Assembly (NCBI GenBank): GCA_947626355.1
Contig: CANQRV010000002.1
Coordinates: 1-64,000, forward strand
Reading direction: 5' to 3'
Source of the DNA: an uncultured Muribaculaceae bacterium
GTDB lineage: Bacteria > Bacteroidota > Bacteroidia > Bacteroidales > Muribaculaceae
Length of the DNA: 64,000 bases
A model generated the notes under the pieces. The model did not search any database, was not told where the DNA came from, and saw only the letters and a program-made list of their open reading frames with translations. This document shows positions 59,366-64,000 of this stretch, one piece after another; the first letter of the stretch is position 1; every line of letters begins with the position of its first letter. Both the position numbers and the translations under genes were made by a program.

Positions 59366-60589
59366 TTAGAGGTTGTCGGTTTCTTCCATTATCTCTTCGA
59401 GGAGTGCTGCCATACCGTCGGTCCAGGGCTTATCCTGGGAGATGGCATAGCTTTTTGCCAGGTCGAGAGGCGACACCTCCCGCAGCTCCTCCACTGTCAT
59501 GATATCCTCGTCAGCCACCTTCCTGTCGGTGGCTTTCCTCACTATGTTGACCTTGCAGAAGCGCAGGCCGGCGTCGGAGCATATCTTCTCGGCCTGCTGC
59601 TGGAAGTCGGTCGTCACGGGGTTCTCCGGGTCGTATGCTATGTTGAGCCGGATATAGGTGCCGAAGGGGAGGGGGGCGGCGTTGTCGGCGGCGTTGCCCT
59701 CTATCGCTTCCTGAAGCTGAATGAGCGCTTCGGAGGGGGAGACTCCGGAGCGGCCGCCGATGGTGGCAAGGGGGATTGCGGGGGAGATGGTGACGGTCGT
59801 GATCTGTGGCTCGGCGCCGCGATGCTTTATCTCCACTATGCTCACGGAGTGCTCGTAAGCCTCGTCGAAGCTCACGGCGAGGGGAGTGCCGCAGTAGCGT
59901 GCTGTGGTTCCGTTGCCGCCGTGCATGGTCTGGTGGCGGTGTATGTGTCCGAGCGCCATATAGTCGTAGCCGCTGCCGAGGGTGTCGAGACCCACGCAGT
60001 CGATGCCTCCGACGGTCGTCTCGCCGGCGTTGCTGTGGCCGGTGGTGTCGGCGGAGGCCACGCTGAGGTGCGCCATCACCACGAGGGGCAGCCCGTCGTC
60101 GTGCGAGTCGCGCGTATGGGCGATCGCGAGAGGAAAGAAGTCGTCGGGGAGGTTGCGGCTGTGGGCGAATGGCAGGGCGAGTATGTGTCCCTTCCCTTCG
60201 ATGGTGAATGTCACGGCGTCGGCCATCTCGCCGGGGTCGCCGGCGCAGCCGCCGTGGAGGCTCCCTATGGTCTCGATGCCGAGGCGCGACATCAGTGGGG
60301 CATGGGCCTCGTGGCGCGACGGGCTGTCGTGGTTGCCGGCCGTGAGTATCATCAGCATGTCGCGCCCTCCTGCCTCGCGCATCTCCACGAGTGCCTCCGA
60401 CAGCATCGTCTGGGCTGCCGCCGAGGGTGTGGAGGTGTCGAAGACGTCGCCGCTCACAAGCAGTGCGTCGGGGTGCTCTTCGCTTATGATTCGTGCTATG
60501 TCGCTGAGCATCTCCTTCTGCTCGGGGAGGCGGTCCCAGCCCATAAATGTCTGGCCTATGTGCCAGTCGGATGTGTGGAGTATCTTCAT
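59366..60589 (-). CDS. sbcD: DNA repair exonuclease subunit SbcD
   Basis: MKILHTSDWHIGQTFMGWDRLPEQ; LVSGDVFDTS; LTAGNHDSPSR; ALGHIHRHQ. Confidence 0.95.
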   Translation of the reverse strand: MKILHTSDWHIGQTFMGWDRLPEQKEMLSDIARIISEEHPDALLVSGDVFDTSTPSAAAQTMLSEALVEMREAGGRDMLMILTAGNHDSPSRHEAHAPLMSRLGIETIGSLHGGCAGDPGEMADAVTFTIEGKGHILALPFAHSRNLPDDFFPLAIAHTRDSHDDGLPLVVMAHLSVASADTTGHSNAGETTVGGIDCVGLDTLGSGYDYMALGHIHRHQTMHGGNGTTARYCGTPLAVSFDEAYEHSVSIVEIKHRGAEPQITTVTISPAIPLATIGGRSGVSPSEALIQLQEAIEGNAADNAAPLPFGTYIRLNIAYDPENPVTTDFQQQAEKICSDAGLRFCKVNIVRKATDRKVADEDIMTVEELREVSPLDLAKSYAISQDKPWTDGMAALLEEIMEETDNL

Positions 60590-60694
60590 CTGATATATAT
60601 ATATTCCGGGATTCCAAAATTACGAATTATATCCGAGTTGAGTGAAATGTATTTGTTAAATTAATGCAAATTTGTTTCGCAACTTTATTTTACT

Positions 60695-60702
60695 TACTTT
60701 TG
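60695..60702 (+). promoter_or_regulatory. -7 element TACTTTTG with -33 TTTG at 60671-60674
   Basis: 20-bp spacer, upstream of the Sel1 gene. Confidence 0.65.
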
Positions 60703-60725
60703 CATCAGATAAAAACAATAACGAC

Positions 60726-61733
60726 ATGAACGTATCCAGAACACTCACGGTCTTTCTATTGGCCGCCGGCTTCGCCTTTACAAGCTTTGCCCAGCAGACT
60801 TATATCATCAACTCGCTCAGGTATTCGCCGGAGCTCGAGAAGTATGCCGAGAACGGCAACGCCACGGCCCAGAACAATCTTGGCGTCGTCTATCAGAAGG
60901 GGAGCGGCGTGGAGGCCGACCTCGGAAAGGCCATCTATTGGTTTACCAAGGGAGCCGAGGGTGGCAACGACAAGGCGATGGTCAATCTCGGCGCCGCATA
61001 TTTGAAGGGAACGGGTGTCGACCAGAACATTCCCGAGGCCGTCAGGCTCTTCGAGAAGGCGGCGCTCCAGATGAACCAGGGCGCTTTCTATAATCTCGCC
61101 CTTCTATACAGGGAGGGGCTTGGGGTCGAGAAGAATCCGGAGACGGCTTTCCGGTATGCCCTGAAGGCCGCTGACGCCGATGAGGTCAGCGAGAGATTCG
61201 ATGAGGATGCCCTCTTTAATAAGGAGGATAAGGATGTCAGCGGGTCAGCCCAGTTCATGGTGTCTTCCTTCTACCATAACGGCTTCGGCACGTCGCCCGA
61301 CATGGAGAAGTCGGTGCAGTATCTCAGGCGTGCGGCCGAGAACGACCATCCGGTGGCGGCATACATCATGGGCAATTTCTGCGAGAACGGCACGGGCGTC
61401 GAGAAGAGCCTGTTTATGTCCGAACGCTTCTACCGCAAAGCAGCCGACAACGGTTTTCCGTTGGCCTCATATCTGCTGGGCAGCCGCTACGCCACAGGCG
61501 ATGTGTTTAAGAAGAATGTGGAGGATGCCGTGAAATATCTCACGCTCGCGGCGGCCGACGGCGCGAAGGTCCCGCCGATGGTCAAGGCCGACGCACTGCT
61601 CAGACTCGCCGATCTCCTTGATGCCACCGGTTCTACGTCGGATGCCAAGAAGGCGGAGTCCTACCGCTCCGAGGCCTCGAAGCTCCCGGCTCCCGACCCT
61701 GCCCAGATCAGTCAGATCCTCAACGACATTTAA
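60726..61733 (+). CDS. Secreted Sel1-repeat protein
   Basis: signal peptide MNVSRTLTVFLLAAGFAFTSFAQ; AQNNLGVVYQKGSGVEADLGKAIYWFTKGAEGG repeats; start at 60726. Confidence 0.9.
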   Translation: MNVSRTLTVFLLAAGFAFTSFAQQTYIINSLRYSPELEKYAENGNATAQNNLGVVYQKGSGVEADLGKAIYWFTKGAEGGNDKAMVNLGAAYLKGTGVDQNIPEAVRLFEKAALQMNQGAFYNLALLYREGLGVEKNPETAFRYALKAADADEVSERFDEDALFNKEDKDVSGSAQFMVSSFYHNGFGTSPDMEKSVQYLRRAAENDHPVAAYIMGNFCENGTGVEKSLFMSERFYRKAADNGFPLASYLLGSRYATGDVFKKNVEDAVKYLTLAAADGAKVPPMVKADALLRLADLLDATGSTSDAKKAESYRSEASKLPAPDPAQISQILNDI

Positions 61734-61777
61734 GTTTCCACGTTCTCTCCAGGGATAGTGGGCAGATAATATGCAAT

Positions 61778-61816
61778 CTAATGCAACGGCGGTTACTGTA
61801 ACCGCCGTTGCATTAG
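61778..61816. terminator. Perfect 19-bp-arm bidirectional terminator
   Basis: CTAATGCAACGGCGGTTAC-t-GTAACCGCCGTTGCATTAG between convergent genes. Confidence 0.85.
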
Positions 61817-61861
61817 TCTGTATTTCTCTGATAGTTCATTGGCTGTGGATGCTTCAGAAAT

Positions 61862-63611
61862 CTATAGCAGTCGCAGCAGGCAAACGAGGCTCTTCGTGTC
61901 GAGCTCCTCGCAAAACAGCTTCTTCCCAAGTTGCCGGCAACGCTTCGACACCGTCGACTTCGCCTTGCCCATCAATGCGGCTATGTTGCTCACTCCGAGT
62001 CCACAGCGCAGCAGCAACGCTATCCTGTAGTCCGTCTGGTCCGTCTTTCCGTCTGACAGCATCATTAGATTGGCCTTGAAATTACCCGACTCTTCCAGGA
62101 CTACCCTCTCCATGTCGTCCCACACAGAGTCGCAGTAGTTGATGATTCTTCCGTTTTTCAGAATCTCCTGTATCCTGTCGCTGACGCCCGACTTGAAGTA
62201 TGCCTGGGGTGATACTGGCGTATCCTTGAGACACTTGTTGACGCTTTTCAGCTCGTCGAGCAGGCGTCTCCGCATGCTTCCGACATTGTCGGGAGGAGGC
62301 AAGAGCAAAATATCCTTTTTCCGAGGCTGGCTCTCCACATTCTCACAGTCGTGCTCCGCAGTGGGACAGTCGCAGTCCAGCTGATGGGTTGTCTTGAGCT
62401 CCATCAGCCAGCAGAGCACCATCTGCATGCGCATCATCTTCTGCTTCTGGAGATACATCCTGACCAGGAAACAGATCAATCCCCCCGCGAATATGGCGGA
62501 GACCAGCACAAGCAGCCGGGACATGCCGTTTCTTTCCCTTTCCGCCTTCTCCCTCCCGCGCTCATGAAGGGTGTAGTTGTACATGGAGTTCTGGATTGCG
62601 GTCTGCTGCCCCTCGTGCGCGTCGATATATGAGTCGACGGTGGATTTATATTCATCCAGCAGTCGGCCCATCGAATCATTGGGGATATACCGCTTGAGCT
62701 CCGGAGTCAGCAGCATTCTGTATCCTATACGTTTGTTGTCGGGAATGTCGCTCGATGCAAGTTCGCTGGCATAGATATATGCGGTGTCGTATATGCCGGC
62801 CCGGTGGTAGGTCTCCGAGGCGATGGCGAGATATACGTTGCGGAAGTCGGGGATGACCTCGTCCGCTATCTGACGGATGATTGTTAATGCGGAATCGACC
62901 TTACCCTTGTCAAGCTTCACCGAGGCGAGATAGACCTGTATGTCGGCCGCGTCGTTGGCCGATATCCGTGACGCCCATTCATGCGCCTTACGGTAGGCGT
63001 CTTCGGCTTCATCATTATTACCGAGTTTCTGCATGGCGTCTCCGAGCATAAGATGGTCGTATGCCAGGTTGAAAATGTCTTTTAGCAGGGAGTCCACACT
63101 CAGCGACTGCCGTATATAAGGTATGGACTGGGAGTGCATGCGCAGCGAGTTGAGCAGTCGCCCGGTCTGGCTGAGGATATGCGATCTTAGTTCCATGCTG
63201 TGTTCGTCACCTTGGGTCTCGTCAAGCGCCGCCTGATAGTATTTCAACGCCGTGGGGTAGTCGCCGAGGTCGCTATAGACGCGCCCTCCATAATAAAGGG
63301 CCTCGGTATAATGAGGGTTTCCCTTGTTGCTGTCGTAATATTCGAGGCAGCTTTTTATCAGGCTGTCGGATGTATGCAGGATATACGCCTTGTCGCGCGC
63401 CTTCACTGTCAGTAGCTCGAGGTAATGGCGGTCAGCCTCGGAGAGGTCGTAGATGTCAATCTTCTCAAGCTCTCTTAGAGCCGAGTCCGGGGAATCGGAG
63501 ACAGTCGATGCTATCCTGTTCAATGCCGGCGACTCATTCCCCCGCACATCTGCAGAGCGTTACCGCCAGCATGACGGCCAGTATTGGAAAATAGATTATC
63601 CTTTTAAGCAT
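61862..63611 (-). pseudogene. TPR/HTH regulatory protein, apparently frameshifted after its signal sequence
   Basis: ORF 61862-63547 (GTG start) has TPRs, a TM and C-terminal HTH GVSNIAALMGKAKSTVSKRCRQLGKKL; export signal MLKRIIYFPILAVMLAVTLCRCAGE is in another frame at 63534-63611, joined by the G5 run at 63539-63543. Confidence 0.65.
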
Positions 63612-63712
63612 AGCGACCGCAAATCTACAAAATAATATCGATTCTTCAAAATCTTCAATGCGGAATATTATTGGAAGAATGACATCTTGACAGATGTATT
63701 ATCCGAAAAAGC

Positions 63713-63739
63713 GCGTCCCCGACGCGGAGGCCGGGACGC
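63713..63739 (-). terminator. Hairpin terminator
   Basis: GCGTCCC...GGGACGC downstream of the serpin gene. Confidence 0.5.
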
Positions 63740-63772
63740 ATCTGCCGAGGAGAAGACTTAGTAAGGAAGTGG

Positions 63773-64000
63773 TTAGAGCTTCGCCACGCGGCCCATCAGG
63801 AGGATTGTACCTGTCGATGTCTCGCGGATCATGAATCGGAACGGACGGTTGAAAGTGATCTCAACCGGCTTTACTTCCTCGCCGTCCCATCCTATCATTT
63901 CGCCCGCCGTTCCGGCGGCTGCACGCGAGCCTTTCTCGTCGACGTAGATCCTGGCGGCATGCACTATGCGGCCCAGCGTAGTGCCACCGTCCTCAAGCAT
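63773..64000 (-). CDS. Serpin, C-terminal part (truncated by window end)
   Basis: VHAARIYVDEKGSRAAAGTAGEM...VEITFNRPFRFMIRETSTGTILLMGRV fits serpin hinge/reactive loop and C-terminal strands. Confidence 0.8.
   Translation of the reverse strand: MLEDGGTTLGRIVHAARIYVDEKGSRAAAGTAGEMIGWDGEEVKPVEITFNRPFRFMIRETSTGTILLMGRVAKL

Noticed and set aside
59511-60617. 368-aa ORF overlapping sbcD in another frame
   Set aside because: Arg/His-rich low-complexity shadow; SbcD motifs are in frame 59366-60589.

Overview
The window reads as a Bacteroidales chromosome segment (Muribaculaceae-like, by inference from gene content). Evidence includes many TAnnTTTG-type promoters, SprA of the type IX secretion system (T9SS), and several proteins with T9SS-like C-terminal tails. 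It opens on the 3' end of a 5S rRNA and is mostly housekeeping: hisS, ferritin, tpx, tricorn-like S41 peptidase, folB, rpiB, engB, lysC, recR, ruvA, sprA, clpB, a ROK kinase, maf, rpoZ-like, bamD, rluD-like, folK, lptG-like, tgt, pepP and sbcCD. Accessory islands lie between these genes. The best candidate for something undescribed is a family of three divergent paralogues (13042-14406, 53070-54458, 54477-55739). They look like glycosidase-type TIM barrels, lack signal peptides and share an RFEAFSALAYGAQGI.YW signature. Each locus sits next to a putative T9SS-exported surface protein: two copies are in an operon with an LRR protein through an ATGA overlap, and one is divergent from a secreted protein. 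One paralogue appears to have lost both candidate catalytic acid motifs. Other points: two genes split by single-nt homopolymer frameshifts, one composite gene remnant, tandem tRNA-Arg(ACG) genes with a compensatory acceptor-stem swap, a dispersed TGTAGGGAC hairpin family, a 45-bp direct repeat bracketing an accessory cassette, three essentially leaderless gene starts, and a truncated serpin at the right edge. All calls come from reading the sequence; no database search was run.
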